A stretch of DNA of 64,000 bases from JABDJL01 sp963664065 (GTDB taxonomy: Bacteria; Pseudomonadota; Gammaproteobacteria; Xanthomonadales; SZUA-36), in NCBI GenBank assembly GCA_963664065.1, contig OY760942.1, positions 1,302,001 to 1,366,000 of the forward strand. The letters are read 5' to 3'. Shown here one piece after another: positions 54,184 through 63,197 of this stretch. The first letter of the stretch is position 1. Each line of letters starts with the position of its first letter. A model generated the notes under the pieces. It ran no database searches. It had not been told where the DNA came from and worked only from the letters and a program-made list of their open reading frames with translations. Made by a program: the position numbers and the translations under genes.

Positions 54184-54777
54184 CTATAGGTCGAATTCTG
54201 TCCAACCGTTTTCGCATATCAAGCCGTGCAGCGGGATATCCATGGCATTAACCGGCACTTTGGGCACTTCCTGCAGGCTGAAAGCAATTCCGATCCGATG
54301 TGGGCCATTCATGGTACTCAGCGGTGCAAGAATCCGGTCATAGTAGCCCGCACCCATGCCGAGTCTTCCGCCATTCGCGTCCCAGGCGACCAAAGGAATC
54401 AACAAAAGGTCCAGGGACGACACCTCCACCATGGGCTCATCGAGCGGTTCGGGGATAAGAAACCGGTTTTCCCTCATGACGGTAACCGGCCGCCACTGGT
54501 GCATGGTCATCACAGGCTGGTGCGAATCCAATACCGGCAGCGCGATTCTGACTCCGCTGGACTCCAGTGTGTTCAGGGCCGAACGCAAGTCCGGTTCGCC
54601 GTCAAAAGGCCAGAATGCCGACAGGCTGGTCACTTTCAGTTTTGACACACAGGCGAGCAATTCCCGATTGATGGACTGGTTGTGGCTGTCTCGGTTTGTT
54701 GAAGAAAGCTGTCGGCGCTGCGCACGGACTTTGAGGCGCATTACCGATTTGAGATCAGCGGTCGATTGATCAGGCAT
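54184..54777 (-). CDS. 5-formyltetrahydrofolate cyclo-ligase
   Basis: Converts 5-formyl-THF to 5,10-methenyl-THF with ATP. 197 residues with the C-terminal signature GGRLGMGAGYYDRIL and substrate region FWPFDGEPDL. It lies directly downstream of the 6S RNA, the usual ssrS-ygfA arrangement, so part of its transcription probably reads through 6S RNA. Confidence 0.92.
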   Translation of the reverse strand: MPDQSTADLKSVMRLKVRAQRRQLSSTNRDSHNQSINRELLACVSKLKVTSLSAFWPFDGEPDLRSALNTLESSGVRIALPVLDSHQPVMTMHQWRPVTVMRENRFLIPEPLDEPMVEVSSLDLLLIPLVAWDANGGRLGMGAGYYDRILAPLSTMNGPHRIGIAFSLQEVPKVPVNAMDIPLHGLICENGWTEFDL

Positions 54778-54796
54778 TGAATTGTCGAAGGGGATT

Positions 54797-54991
54797 CAGG
54801 TGCCCTCCGTGTGTGCCGCCACGAACCCGGAGACCTTGAACCGAAGGTTCAGGTGGGCTGGCTGACTGGCCTTTAGGCTTTTCGCTGATCGCGAACATGC
54901 ACACCGGCTTTCAGATTCGCCAACCCGAGGTCAATAAATAGGGACAAGGCATTTATCGGGCCTGTTAGCGAACACCACAGAGGGCAGTTCT
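54797..54991 (-). ncRNA. ssrS: 6S RNA
   Basis: About 190 nt between zapA and the 5-FCL gene, the conserved site of 6S RNA. The ends pair: CTGCCCTCTGTG at the 5' end with CACACGGAGGGCA at the 3' end. The characteristic 3' internal hairpin CACCTGAACCTTCGGTTCAA matches the E. coli form (CACCTTGAACC...GGTTCAAGG). The RNA mimics an open promoter and sequesters sigma-70 polymerase. Exact ends are approximate. Confidence 0.9.
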
Positions 54992-54994
54992 ATT

Positions 54995-55300
54995 CTAATC
55001 CATACCGGCATCGAGCGCATTATCGAGCTCGTCAGCCAGTTTGCGTATCTTTTGATCAACCTGCTCCTGCCTGCGTTGGTCCTGCACGCGCATTTTGAGC
55101 AAGGCATCGGAAATGTTCAATGCGGTCATCACTGCGATGCGTTCCAGTGCCATCAGGTTTGAGGAAGATTTCACCTCGCGCATTTTTTCATCCAGGTAGA
55201 GCGCGGAGGCTTTGAGCGCCTCGCGCTCATCATCGGGACAGTTGAATTGATATTCCTGGTCCAGAATTGAAACCGTAACAAGGTCGGGGGAGCCAGACAT
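54995..55300 (-). CDS. zapA: Cell division protein ZapA
   Basis: 101 residues, stabilises FtsZ filaments at the septum. N-terminal VSILDQEYQFNCPDDEREAL is typical, followed by a C-terminal coiled coil (RVQDQRRQEQVDQKIRKLAD). Immediately upstream of 6S RNA, as usual. Confidence 0.93.
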   Translation of the reverse strand: MSGSPDLVTVSILDQEYQFNCPDDEREALKASALYLDEKMREVKSSSNLMALERIAVMTALNISDALLKMRVQDQRRQEQVDQKIRKLADELDNALDAGMD

Positions 55301-55330
55301 TATTTCAAAACCAGGAATCCACAGAATGCC

Positions 55331-55552
55331 TTACGATTGTTCAAGAGCTTTGAGGCGGTGGATCATTGCTTCCACCTTGGTGCGGGCTTCATCGTTCTTG
55401 GCGACCAGCGTGGCGCGTTCAGCCACAAGGGAGTCCTGCCTTGTCTGTAAAGACCGGTTTTCTTCGCTGAGTCTTTGAGTTTGCTCCAGCAATTTGCGCA
55501 GTTGCTGTTCGAGTCGCTGGAGATCTTTGCCCGTCTGTTCTAATGAGTCCAT
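55331..55552 (-). CDS. Short coiled-coil protein upstream of zapA (TIGR02449 type)
   Basis: 73 residues from ATG 55552. Almost wholly a heptad-repeat coiled coil (LQRLEQQLRKLLEQTQRLSE ... LVAKNDEARTKVEAMIHRLK). Proteins of this size and position, just upstream of zapA, are conserved in gammaproteobacteria and are thought to act in cell division, like ZapB. The longer open frame to 55717 overlaps the divergent UPF0149 gene and is not used. Confidence 0.82.
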   Translation of the reverse strand: MDSLEQTGKDLQRLEQQLRKLLEQTQRLSEENRSLQTRQDSLVAERATLVAKNDEARTKVEAMIHRLKALEQS

Positions 55553-55702
55553 CTCGTCACTATAATTTGGCGTGGAAAGCCGGTCAATTGAAATTCCCTT
55601 TATTATGGCCATCCGGGACCAGGGAGGCGTAAGTTCAGGTACGACGCCGGAGCCGGGAGTGATAACATCGTCGTTTCCTGTTAAATGCCCGTGAGGCAGT
55701 CG

Positions 55703-56263
55703 ATGCCAGTGCTCCAATTACCCGATTTCGATCAAACGCTGGCGATATCCAGCGGGCAGCTCGATGCATTTGAACTTTCGGAATGCCATGGAGCTGCGTG
55801 CGGGTTATTGTGCCGTCACCCGTCCAGCCAGGCCGATACATATATGAGCCTGCTCGATTCACTGGAGTTGGTGAAAAGCCCTGATAATCCACTTGCCGGG
55901 CAATTGTCGGAATTGCACCATGCGACTGCTTCACAACTCGACGATGAGCAGTTGCGCCTGGCCTTATGGTTGCCCGGAGACGAGGAACCCTTGGACGACC
56001 GCACCGAGGCTCTTGCACGATGGTGCACCGGGTTCCTGGCGGGCCTGGAAAGCGGACACGACCTGGCTCTGGACATGCTTTCCGGGGATGTATCCGACGC
56101 GCTTTCAGACCTTGAGCATATTGCACAGGCAGACATGACCGGCGAGGGTGATGCGGAAGAAGAGGAAACGGCTCTGATGGAGATAATTGAGTACATTCGC
56201 GTGGTCGCCCTGATGATGAGGGAGGAACTCAGTCTGCCCAAACCCCAGGACCGCGTTCATTAA
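55703..56263 (+). CDS. UPF0149 (YgfB-like) protein
   Basis: 186 residues from ATG 55703; gaggc lies 8 nt upstream and ATG 55685 is the alternative. Typical UPF0149 features: LSECHGAACGLLCRH near the start, WCTGFLAGLESG in the middle and an acidic C-terminus (AEEEETALMEIIEYIRV). YgfB has been linked to regulation of ampD and stress genes in Pseudomonas; its role elsewhere is unclear. It is first in UPF0149-pepP-ubiH-ubi, the classical order. Confidence 0.92.
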   Translation: MPVLQLPDFDQTLAISSGQLDAFELSECHGAACGLLCRHPSSQADTYMSLLDSLELVKSPDNPLAGQLSELHHATASQLDDEQLRLALWLPGDEEPLDDRTEALARWCTGFLAGLESGHDLALDMLSGDVSDALSDLEHIAQADMTGEGDAEEEETALMEIIEYIRVVALMMREELSLPKPQDRVH

Positions 56264-56271
56264 GGAAGGGA

Positions 56272-57579
56272 ATGATCAAGCAAAAAGAATACGCCAAAAG
56301 GCGCAGGCAACTGATGGACATGACCGGCGAGGGTGCAGTCATCATCGTGCGGTCGGCGCCTGAGCGAATCCGCAACAATGACGTTCATTACCCCTATCGT
56401 CAGGACAGTGATTTTCTGTACCTGACAGGCTTCCGCGAGCCTTCTGCCATGCTGATACTTTTACCGGGTGGTGATGGAGACCGATCCATCCTGTTTTGCC
56501 GCGAGCAAGACGAAAAACGGCAAATGTGGGACGGTCCCATGAGCGGAACTGAAGGCGCCATCGAACATTTTGGCATGGACCAGGCGTTTGGAATTGATGA
56601 GGCAGTCAAACGCCTTCCCAAATTACTCGAGGGCTGTGAACGGATTTATTACGACCTGGGCCGTGACATGGAATTCGATCACTTGTTGATCGGCTGGATG
56701 AACGAATTTCGCAGCAAGGCGCACCGAAAATTTCACGCGCCTGATGAAATCATTGCCCTGGACCATATCCTGCACGATATGCGTTTGTACAAAAGCCGCA
56801 CCGAGTTGACCGCGATGCGCAAGTCGGCCCGTATTGCTGCCGGGGCGCACAAACGTGCCATGCGAGTCTGCCAGCCCGGTATGAATGAGGCCGAAATTCA
56901 CGCCGAACTGATTCACGAATTTACAAGTCATCAATGTGAGGCCTCTTACCGGCCGATTGTGGGCAGCGGTGGTAATGCATGCGTATTGCATTACATTGCG
57001 AACCGCGACGATATGAATGACGGCGATTTGCTGCTGATCGATGCCGGTGCTGAATATGACGGCTACGCATCCGATATCACCAGGACTTTTCCCGTGAACG
57101 GCAAATTCAGTCCTGCCCAACGAGACCTTTATGACGTGGTCATGGCGGCCCAGCTCAAAGCAATTGACAAGGCCCGGGCCGGCAATCAGTGGGACGAAGT
57201 TCACGAGGCCGCCGTGGAAGTCGTTGCCCAGGGAATGCTGGACCTTGGTATTTTGCAGGGCAGTTTTGAGGAAACTCTTGAAGAAGAAACTTATGGCAAA
57301 TTTTATGTACACAAGACCGGTCACTGGCTAGGCCTGGACGTACACGATGTAGGTGACTACCAGGTGGATGGTCATTCACGGGAGTTGGAAGCCGGCATGG
57401 TATTGACGGTTGAACCTGGCATATATATTCGCCGTGATGCCGCGGAGGTAAATGAGCGCTGGCGCGGCGTGGGCATACGTATAGAGGACGATGTAGTAGT
57501 GACCAGCGGGGGTCCGCAAATACTATCCTGTGATGTGCCCAAGGACATAGGTGAGATCGAAGCATTGATGGCGGACTGA
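56272..57579 (+). CDS. pepP: Xaa-Pro aminopeptidase
   Basis: Removes N-terminal residues that precede proline. 435 residues: an N-terminal creatinase-like domain (DFLYLTGFREPSAMLIL) and a pita-bread catalytic domain with metal ligands Asp in LLIDAGAEYDGYASDITRTF, His in HKTGHWLGLDVHD, Glu in LTVEPGIYI and Glu in GIRIEDDV. ATG 56272 has AAGGAAGGGA upstream. It is co-directional with UPF0149, 8 bp apart. Confidence 0.95.
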   Translation: MIKQKEYAKRRRQLMDMTGEGAVIIVRSAPERIRNNDVHYPYRQDSDFLYLTGFREPSAMLILLPGGDGDRSILFCREQDEKRQMWDGPMSGTEGAIEHFGMDQAFGIDEAVKRLPKLLEGCERIYYDLGRDMEFDHLLIGWMNEFRSKAHRKFHAPDEIIALDHILHDMRLYKSRTELTAMRKSARIAAGAHKRAMRVCQPGMNEAEIHAELIHEFTSHQCEASYRPIVGSGGNACVLHYIANRDDMNDGDLLLIDAGAEYDGYASDITRTFPVNGKFSPAQRDLYDVVMAAQLKAIDKARAGNQWDEVHEAAVEVVAQGMLDLGILQGSFEETLEEETYGKFYVHKTGHWLGLDVHDVGDYQVDGHSRELEAGMVLTVEPGIYIRRDAAEVNERWRGVGIRIEDDVVVTSGGPQILSCDVPKDIGEIEALMAD

Positions 57580-57583
57580 TTCA

Positions 57584-58828
57584 GTGGCTGGTCACGAAAA
57601 ATTCGATATTGCGATAGTGGGTGGAGGCCTGGTGGGCGCGAGCCTTGCCTGTGCCCTTGCACCCTTGGGCTTTCGAATTGTTGTGCTGGAAAAAACACCT
57701 TTCCGTGCGGCATCCCAGCCCAGCTACGATGACCGTACACTGGCATTGAGCTACAGTTCCTGCAAGATCCTCGAAGGCCTGGGCTTGTGGGCAAGGCTTT
57801 CCGCCCATGCCACTCCCATCAGGGAAATTATTGTCACCGAACCGGGCAGGCCCGGCAGGGTGGATCTTAAGGCCTCCGAAGTGGGAATTGAGGCTTTTGG
57901 GAATGTGGTAGAAGCTCGCGCCTTCGGCACGGTGGTGCTGGCCAGGCTGGAGGATCTGGAAAACGTCAAAGTTCGTTGTCCGGCGAAGGTAAGCGGTCTG
58001 GAAACTGGTGAAAACACTGCGATCCTGTCGCTGGAAGAGGGCGGGAGGCAAATCGAAGCACGTCTTATTGTAGCGGCGGACGGTGCTGCTTCAGTTGTGC
58101 GGAAAATACTGGAAGTGCCCGTACAAACAAGGGATTACCGGCAAACGGCGGTCATCTGCAATATCACTCCGGAGCAGTATCACGAGGGAAGGGCGTTTGA
58201 GTGGCTGACATCCACCGGGCCCTTTGCTGTACTTCCGCATGCAGGAAAACGCTGCGGACTGGTTTGGTCGGTGGCAACAGAGGATGCCAGTCAACTGTTG
58301 AACATGGGGAAGCGTGAATTCCTGAATGCCGCGCACAGGAGGTTTGGAAACGAATTGGGCGCGTTTATACGAATGGGAAAACGCAGCAGCTACCCGCTCA
58401 AACTTGTCCGGGCAAAGCAGGACATCCACCCGCGTTGCGTGATCATGGGAAACGCGGCACATACCATTCATCCGGTAGGTGCCCAGGGATTCAACCTGGG
58501 CTTGAGAGATGTAGCAGTGCTGGCTGAACTTTTGGCCGCCGATGTCAGCGGTGATCCCGGCAGAGAAACAGTTCTCAGGGCATATGGTGAATGGCGTCGG
58601 CCAGATCAGGACAGCACGGTAGCCTGGTCTGATGGCATGACTCGAATATTTGCCAACCCGGCACCAGTTATGGCCACGCTTCGCAGCGCGGGCATGTTTG
58701 CACACGCGCTTGTTCCGGCCCTTCGACGGCGCCTGGCGAGTAGTGCCATGGGCTACCGGGGACGGGTGCCGAAACTGGCAATGGGAGAGCCACTACCGGA
58801 ACCTGAGGCCAAATCCGGAACGATTTGA
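57584..58828 (+). CDS. ubiH: 2-octaprenyl-6-methoxyphenol hydroxylase (UbiH)
   Basis: An FAD monooxygenase of ubiquinone synthesis. 414 residues from GTG 57584, four bases after the pepP stop. It has the N-terminal FAD-binding DIAIVGGGLVGASLACALA, the DG motif AADGAASVVRKILEV and the second FAD region GNAAHTIHPVGAQGFNLGLR. It belongs with Coq7 (14.3 kb) and the paralogue next to it to cover the ring hydroxylations. Confidence 0.93.
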   Translation: MAGHEKFDIAIVGGGLVGASLACALAPLGFRIVVLEKTPFRAASQPSYDDRTLALSYSSCKILEGLGLWARLSAHATPIREIIVTEPGRPGRVDLKASEVGIEAFGNVVEARAFGTVVLARLEDLENVKVRCPAKVSGLETGENTAILSLEEGGRQIEARLIVAADGAASVVRKILEVPVQTRDYRQTAVICNITPEQYHEGRAFEWLTSTGPFAVLPHAGKRCGLVWSVATEDASQLLNMGKREFLNAAHRRFGNELGAFIRMGKRSSYPLKLVRAKQDIHPRCVIMGNAAHTIHPVGAQGFNLGLRDVAVLAELLAADVSGDPGRETVLRAYGEWRRPDQDSTVAWSDGMTRIFANPAPVMATLRSAGMFAHALVPALRRRLASSAMGYRGRVPKLAMGEPLPEPEAKSGTI

Positions 58829-60081
58829 CGGTGGAGGGCCAAAACACGACTTTTGATATTGCGATTGCAGGCGCTGGCATGGTGGGTACAACTGCCGCAA
58901 ATCTGCTGGGACGTTGCGGGTTTTCAGTTGCCTTGATTGAAGCCCATGAACCGCAGGAATTCGATCCGGAAGCGGCGGTAGGGCTGCGGGTATCTGCGAT
59001 ATCCCCTGGCTCAGCGGCCATCCTCGGGCAGGCGGGCGCCTGGAATCAGATCGAAAGTACACGCAGTTGTGCATACCGACGTATGCACGTCGAAGAAAAG
59101 AGTAATGGTGCGGGCCACGCCAGTGGCCTAGACTTTGAAGCGCCGGTATTTGGCATGGAACGCCTGGGGACCATTGTTGAGAATGAACTGGTCCAGTCAA
59201 CCCTCTGGCAATCAGCGGATTGCGACCCGATGGTTCAGTTTTTTTGTCCGGCAGAGCTGAAGAACATTCAGCGCCAGGATCACTCGGTGGTGCTCGCACT
59301 GGGTACGGGTGAGTCTATCGAGGCGTCATTACTGATCGGAGCAGACGGTGCCGTATCGGCAGTACGCCGGCTCTCGGGGATAGGCCAGGAAACCTGGGAA
59401 TACAATCAAAAAGGTATCGTCAGCGTGGTGCGAAAATCCCAAGCGAACCCCGGTGTTGCCTGGCAGCGATTCTTGCCGGGAGGCCCGTTGGCATTCCTGC
59501 CGCTTTCAGATGGCAGTTCTTCCATAGTATGGACCTTGCCTAGCCTGGAGGCAGATAACATGCTGTCACTCAGCGACCAGGAATTCGTATCAGAGTTGAG
59601 TTCTGCCTCAAAAGGCTGGATGGGTGAAGTCATCGAATGCGGGCCAAGAGCCGCATTCCCCCTGCTTATGAGATTGAATGGCCGTTATATTGCTGAGCGG
59701 TCGGTACTGCTTGGTGATGCTGCACACGTAGTCCATCCACTTGCAGGTCAGGGCGTCAACCTCGGCCTTGCCGATGTCGCGGCGCTGGTAGAAACCCTGC
59801 TCGAGAGCCGTAAAGCGGGGAGAGATATTGCAGATAGCAAAGCACTCCGCAAGTTTGAAATTTGGCGCAAATCAGAAAGCGAGCTGATGGCCGGCGGCAT
59901 CCATGGTTTGCGTGCATTGTTTATGCCAGCCAGCCTGTCCCCGGTTCGTCAATTCGGCCTGAAACTGGTGTCAAAAAGCTGGCCGCTCAAGGAAGCGTTT
60001 TTACGTCGTGCCGCTGGACAGGGTCGTAATGCGCCCAGGATTTCGCGCGGTGACAGCCTCCAGTCGCTGATCAATTCATGA
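58825..60081 (+). CDS. UbiH-family FAD hydroxylase (UbiI/VisC-like)
   Basis: 418 residues, starting at TTG 58825 which overlaps the ubiH stop, or at GTG 58831. It has DIAIAGAGMVGTTAANLLGR, GADGAVSAVRRLSGIG and LLGDAAHVVHPLAGQGVNLG. Likely another flavin hydroxylase of ubiquinone synthesis, most probably the C5 (UbiI-type) step, because UbiH and Coq7 are present; a UbiF or UbiL assignment is possible. The pepP-ubiH-visC order is conserved in gammaproteobacteria. Confidence 0.9.
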   Translation: MTVEGQNTTFDIAIAGAGMVGTTAANLLGRCGFSVALIEAHEPQEFDPEAAVGLRVSAISPGSAAILGQAGAWNQIESTRSCAYRRMHVEEKSNGAGHASGLDFEAPVFGMERLGTIVENELVQSTLWQSADCDPMVQFFCPAELKNIQRQDHSVVLALGTGESIEASLLIGADGAVSAVRRLSGIGQETWEYNQKGIVSVVRKSQANPGVAWQRFLPGGPLAFLPLSDGSSSIVWTLPSLEADNMLSLSDQEFVSELSSASKGWMGEVIECGPRAAFPLLMRLNGRYIAERSVLLGDAAHVVHPLAGQGVNLGLADVAALVETLLESRKAGRDIADSKALRKFEIWRKSESELMAGGIHGLRALFMPASLSPVRQFGLKLVSKSWPLKEAFLRRAAGQGRNAPRISRGDSLQSLINS

Positions 60082-60151
60082 CATAAAAACCTTTAACAGA
60101 TAGACTTTAATTAAGGGTCTCATCGAGACCCGGAAAGCAACGGAGAGTAAA

Positions 60152-61090
60152 ATGATTTTTAACAATATCCTCGATACCATTGGTCGTACACCCGTTATCC
60201 GCATTAATAATCTTGCCCCGGCCGGCATTGATATGTACGTCAAGGTGGAAGCATTCAACCCCATGGGTTCAGTCAAGGACAGGCTGGCGATTGGCATTAT
60301 CAATGACGCTGAAGCGAAAGGGCTGTTATCGCCGGGTCAGACCGTGATTGAGGCCACCTCGGGCAATACCGGTATCGCACTGGCAATGGTGTGTGCTGTC
60401 AAAGGCTACCCCCTTGTATCAGTCATGGCGGAATCGTTTTCCATTGAGCGGCGCAAATTGATGCGCGCGCTTGGCTCCAAGGTCATTCTGACGCCCGCTG
60501 CCGAACGTGCGAGCGGCATGGTCAGGCTGGCTGAAGAACTGGCGGAGAAAAACGGCTGGTTCCTCACCCGGCAATTCGAAAATGAAGCCAATCCGGCTTA
60601 TCACCGCAATACCACCGGTCCGGAAGTACTCAGCGATTTTGCCGGCCGGCGACTGGATTATTACGTTTCCGGCTACGGTACCGGTGGTACGGTGACCGGT
60701 GCCGGCCAGATGATCAGGCTGGCCCGACCGGATACAAAAATCATCATTACCGAACCTGCCGGCGCCGCCCTTTTGCAGGGCAATGAATGGCAGCCTCACA
60801 AGATCCAGGGTTGGACGCCTGATTTCATTCCCGATGTGCTTGACCGTTCGGTCTACGATGAGAATGTTCCTGTAACAGACGATGACGCCATCGCCATATC
60901 ACTTGCACTGGCCAGCCAGGAAGGGATTTTTTGTGGCATATCCTCTGGCGCAACCTTTGCGGCGGCGCTGAAAGCGGCTGAAAAAGCGGAGCAGGGTTCT
61001 GTCATCCTCGCCATGCTGCCGGATACAGGGGAGCGATACCTTTCGACACCGTTGTTTGCAGACATCAACGAGGGCAACGACGAGTTATAG
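60152..61090 (+). CDS. cysK: Cysteine synthase (O-acetylserine sulfhydrylase)
   Basis: A PLP enzyme that makes cysteine from O-acetylserine and sulfide. 312 residues. N-terminal ILDTIGRTPVIRINNL, the Schiff-base Lys in NPMGSVKDRLAIGII, the substrate loop EATSGNTGIALAM, phosphate pocket GTGGTVTGAG and C-terminal GISSGATFAAALKA. It is closer to CysK than CysM by the region MAESFSIERRKLMRALGSKV and HKIQGW, but the distinction is not certain. ATG 60152 is preceded by acggagag. Confidence 0.88.
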   Translation: MIFNNILDTIGRTPVIRINNLAPAGIDMYVKVEAFNPMGSVKDRLAIGIINDAEAKGLLSPGQTVIEATSGNTGIALAMVCAVKGYPLVSVMAESFSIERRKLMRALGSKVILTPAAERASGMVRLAEELAEKNGWFLTRQFENEANPAYHRNTTGPEVLSDFAGRRLDYYVSGYGTGGTVTGAGQMIRLARPDTKIIITEPAGAALLQGNEWQPHKIQGWTPDFIPDVLDRSVYDENVPVTDDDAIAISLALASQEGIFCGISSGATFAAALKAAEKAEQGSVILAMLPDTGERYLSTPLFADINEGNDEL

Positions 61091-61120
61091 TCGCCATTTG
61101 CAGGCCTGGTGGTTCTTCCA

Positions 61121-61291
61121 TCAGGCCTGCAACAAATCTTCCGGATTATCTTTCAGGCAGTCTGCGAGGGATCTCATTAATTCACCCAATGGCGAACTGT
61201 GGCGCCAGACCAGCGCTATGGTCCGGCTGGGTTCAGGTTTGGCAAACGGCCGGATACTCATATTTTCTGTGATTGCGATGGGTGGTTTGAA
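61121..61291 (-). pseudogene. C-terminal remnant of a LysR-family regulator
   Basis: About 55 minus-strand codons read NMSIRPFAKPEPSRTIALVW and then RHSSPLGELMRSLADCLKD, ending ...EDLLQA before a stop at 61121-61123. This is the typical end of an OxyR-like LysR co-inducer domain. Upstream in the same frame are stops at 61292-61297 and no start, so the gene has lost its N-terminal part. It lies between cysK and a START-like gene. The stop overlaps the right arm of an inverted repeat (TTGCAGGCCTG, 61098-61108 and 61122-61132) that may terminate cysK. Confidence 0.75.
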
Positions 61292-61328
61292 CTATCAAAC
61301 TACGATGAATTGCGTTCAACGGCATATA

Positions 61329-62018
61329 ATGGCCCCGATGCCAGGAAACCATACATTTTTACTGATTCTAATTTCAATTTCAACCTTTGTAGCCATTGCT
61401 TCTGAGCAGCAGGACCTGATTGACGGTTCGGTGTCGTCAAAAGCAGCCATGGACCGTTTGCGTGACGGTGAAATCCTGGTGGAGAACGTGCGTACGGAAG
61501 AATCCGGTGGTTCAGTGCGCATACAGGCGATGATGCACGGTGATGTGCAGGCACTATGGGATTTTCTTGCCTCTTGCGATTCGGCCTTTCTTTACGTGGA
61601 TGGCCTAAGGAATTGCGAAGTTTTGTCCGTGGAACAAGGCGATGAAATAGAAACAGCAAAGTTGCAACAAAGTGTCAAAAAAAGCTGGGTTATTCCGAAA
61701 ATCGAATATGTCATCGAGGTTCGCAGGCAGCCCTTGACTCACGTGGATTTCAGGTTGGTCGAGGGCAATCTGAAAAACATGGACGGTGGCTGGCGCTTTA
61801 GGACTCTGGAAAATGAACCGGGATTTATCGTGACACACGAGGTTAGGGTCAGGCCTAGTTTCCCGGTGCCTCGCTGGCTTATTCGTCGAAGCATGCGCAA
61901 AGACACTCCTGACATGCTGGCGTGCCTGCGTGGCCTGGTGAACGGGTCGGGAAATTTTTCCCGGGATAGTGACCTGGGCCGGTGCCCGAAGCCTGCCAAA
62001 AGATCAGAGGCTTCCTGA
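61329..62018 (+). CDS. Exported START/SRPBCC-like protein
   Basis: 229 residues. From ATG 61329 (or 61338) a hydrophobic leader (FLLILISISTFVAIASE) suggests export. The rest resembles a polyketide cyclase/START (SRPBCC) domain: VQALWDFLASCDSAFLYVDG, SWVIPKIEYVIEVRRQPL, and DGGWRFRTLENEPGFIVTHE, which lines a hydrophobic pocket in such proteins. Ligand unknown. It is convergent with an outer-membrane-like gene. Confidence 0.75.
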   Translation: MAPMPGNHTFLLILISISTFVAIASEQQDLIDGSVSSKAAMDRLRDGEILVENVRTEESGGSVRIQAMMHGDVQALWDFLASCDSAFLYVDGLRNCEVLSVEQGDEIETAKLQQSVKKSWVIPKIEYVIEVRRQPLTHVDFRLVEGNLKNMDGGWRFRTLENEPGFIVTHEVRVRPSFPVPRWLIRRSMRKDTPDMLACLRGLVNGSGNFSRDSDLGRCPKPAKRSEAS

Positions 62019-62019
62019 T

Positions 62020-63051
62020 TCAGCCCCGCCAGGCACCGAATTCAAAATCCACCAGGACGGCAAATCCCCAGGAGGCCTCTCTTTGTTTGTGGCTTTCCAG
62101 TTTCGGCCAGGTCAGCGTGGGGCCAATATTGATAAACAACCACTCGCGAGCCAACTTCCGGCGCCAGGTCAGTTCAAAACCATATTCATGCAGGGCAACC
62201 TCATGATCCGTTTCGCCCCTGGCAAACGATAGAAGTGAAACACCGGATTGGTCCCCCAGTTTGTGATACCAGGTATGACCGGTGAACCATTGAGTTCCCT
62301 GGGTAGATTCAGAAACCGTTCCGAGCAGTTCCCAGCGCATCACGTTTTCTGTGCTGAGTGTTCTTACGGTATCGATTCGGGTTGTTGTACCGAAACCTGT
62401 TCCATCGCGCCAGAACAGGGTTTGCCTGAAACGTAGATCTGTATTCGGTCCGAGTTTCGCCTCCGTGCGATACTTCGCCTTAACGTACAAACGAACCGGA
62501 GTTCGCAGTCGCAGGCCAACCGAATAATCCCAGCCCGTTCTGGATCCCTCCCGGTCGTTATAACCAAGTCCCAGCAACCACTCGGAATCGTCACCGCCGG
62601 CAATTCCATCGCGAAAAGCGCTTTCCTGCAGAGTTTCAGTGTCGCTCACGTAGGAGTCTTCTTCTACCCGGCCAAAGAATGCGTTCCAACGGCTGCTGAA
62701 GTTAGGCAAGTCGCTGAGAACCCGGAAGCGGGCTTTGGTTTTTGCCCCTTCAAATTCGTTCCAGGACATGCCCAGCGACAACCTTCCACCGACAGCCTCT
62801 TCCTGAAAATCCACGCTGTCGCCAAACAAGCCGTCTATCCATCGAACTGCGCGGCACGAAAATTCGTGTACACCGCTCTGCATTTTCTCCGGAAGTTTGT
62901 CCTGAGCCGCCACCTGCTCACACTTATCAGGATCACTCAAAACCCCGGCCGACGGAACAGCACGTGATTCATCTTGCGTTTGAGCAATCACGCCGTTGCT
63001 CACCAATAAGGTCAACAAAAAGGTCAATTGTTGGTTAATTTTGGAATTCAT
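62020..63051 (-). CDS. Outer-membrane-like protein, unknown family
   Basis: 343 residues from ATG 63051. A signal peptide (QLTFLLTLLVSNGVIAQT) precedes a beta-rich protein with alternating aromatic/polar strands (SEWLLGLGYNDREGSRTGWD, VRLYVKAKYRTEAKLG) and a C-terminal Trp. A conserved pair of Cys (DKCEQ and FSCRAVRW) lies near the N-terminus. Likely an outer-membrane barrel; function unknown. It is divergent from trpS. Confidence 0.7.
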   Translation of the reverse strand: MNSKINQQLTFLLTLLVSNGVIAQTQDESRAVPSAGVLSDPDKCEQVAAQDKLPEKMQSGVHEFSCRAVRWIDGLFGDSVDFQEEAVGGRLSLGMSWNEFEGAKTKARFRVLSDLPNFSSRWNAFFGRVEEDSYVSDTETLQESAFRDGIAGGDDSEWLLGLGYNDREGSRTGWDYSVGLRLRTPVRLYVKAKYRTEAKLGPNTDLRFRQTLFWRDGTGFGTTTRIDTVRTLSTENVMRWELLGTVSESTQGTQWFTGHTWYHKLGDQSGVSLLSFARGETDHEVALHEYGFELTWRRKLAREWLFINIGPTLTWPKLESHKQREASWGFAVLVDFEFGAWRG

Positions 63052-63197
63052 CAATTGTCCGCAATCAATCTCCGCGTTCCAGTTTATTTCACAATCATGA
63101 CGCGAATGAAGCAAGGATATGCTTTTTTCGGCGCAAGGCCTGCAGATTGCCGTAAAATATCGCCGGAAAATCATAAAGCACAAAGCGTGAAAAATCA

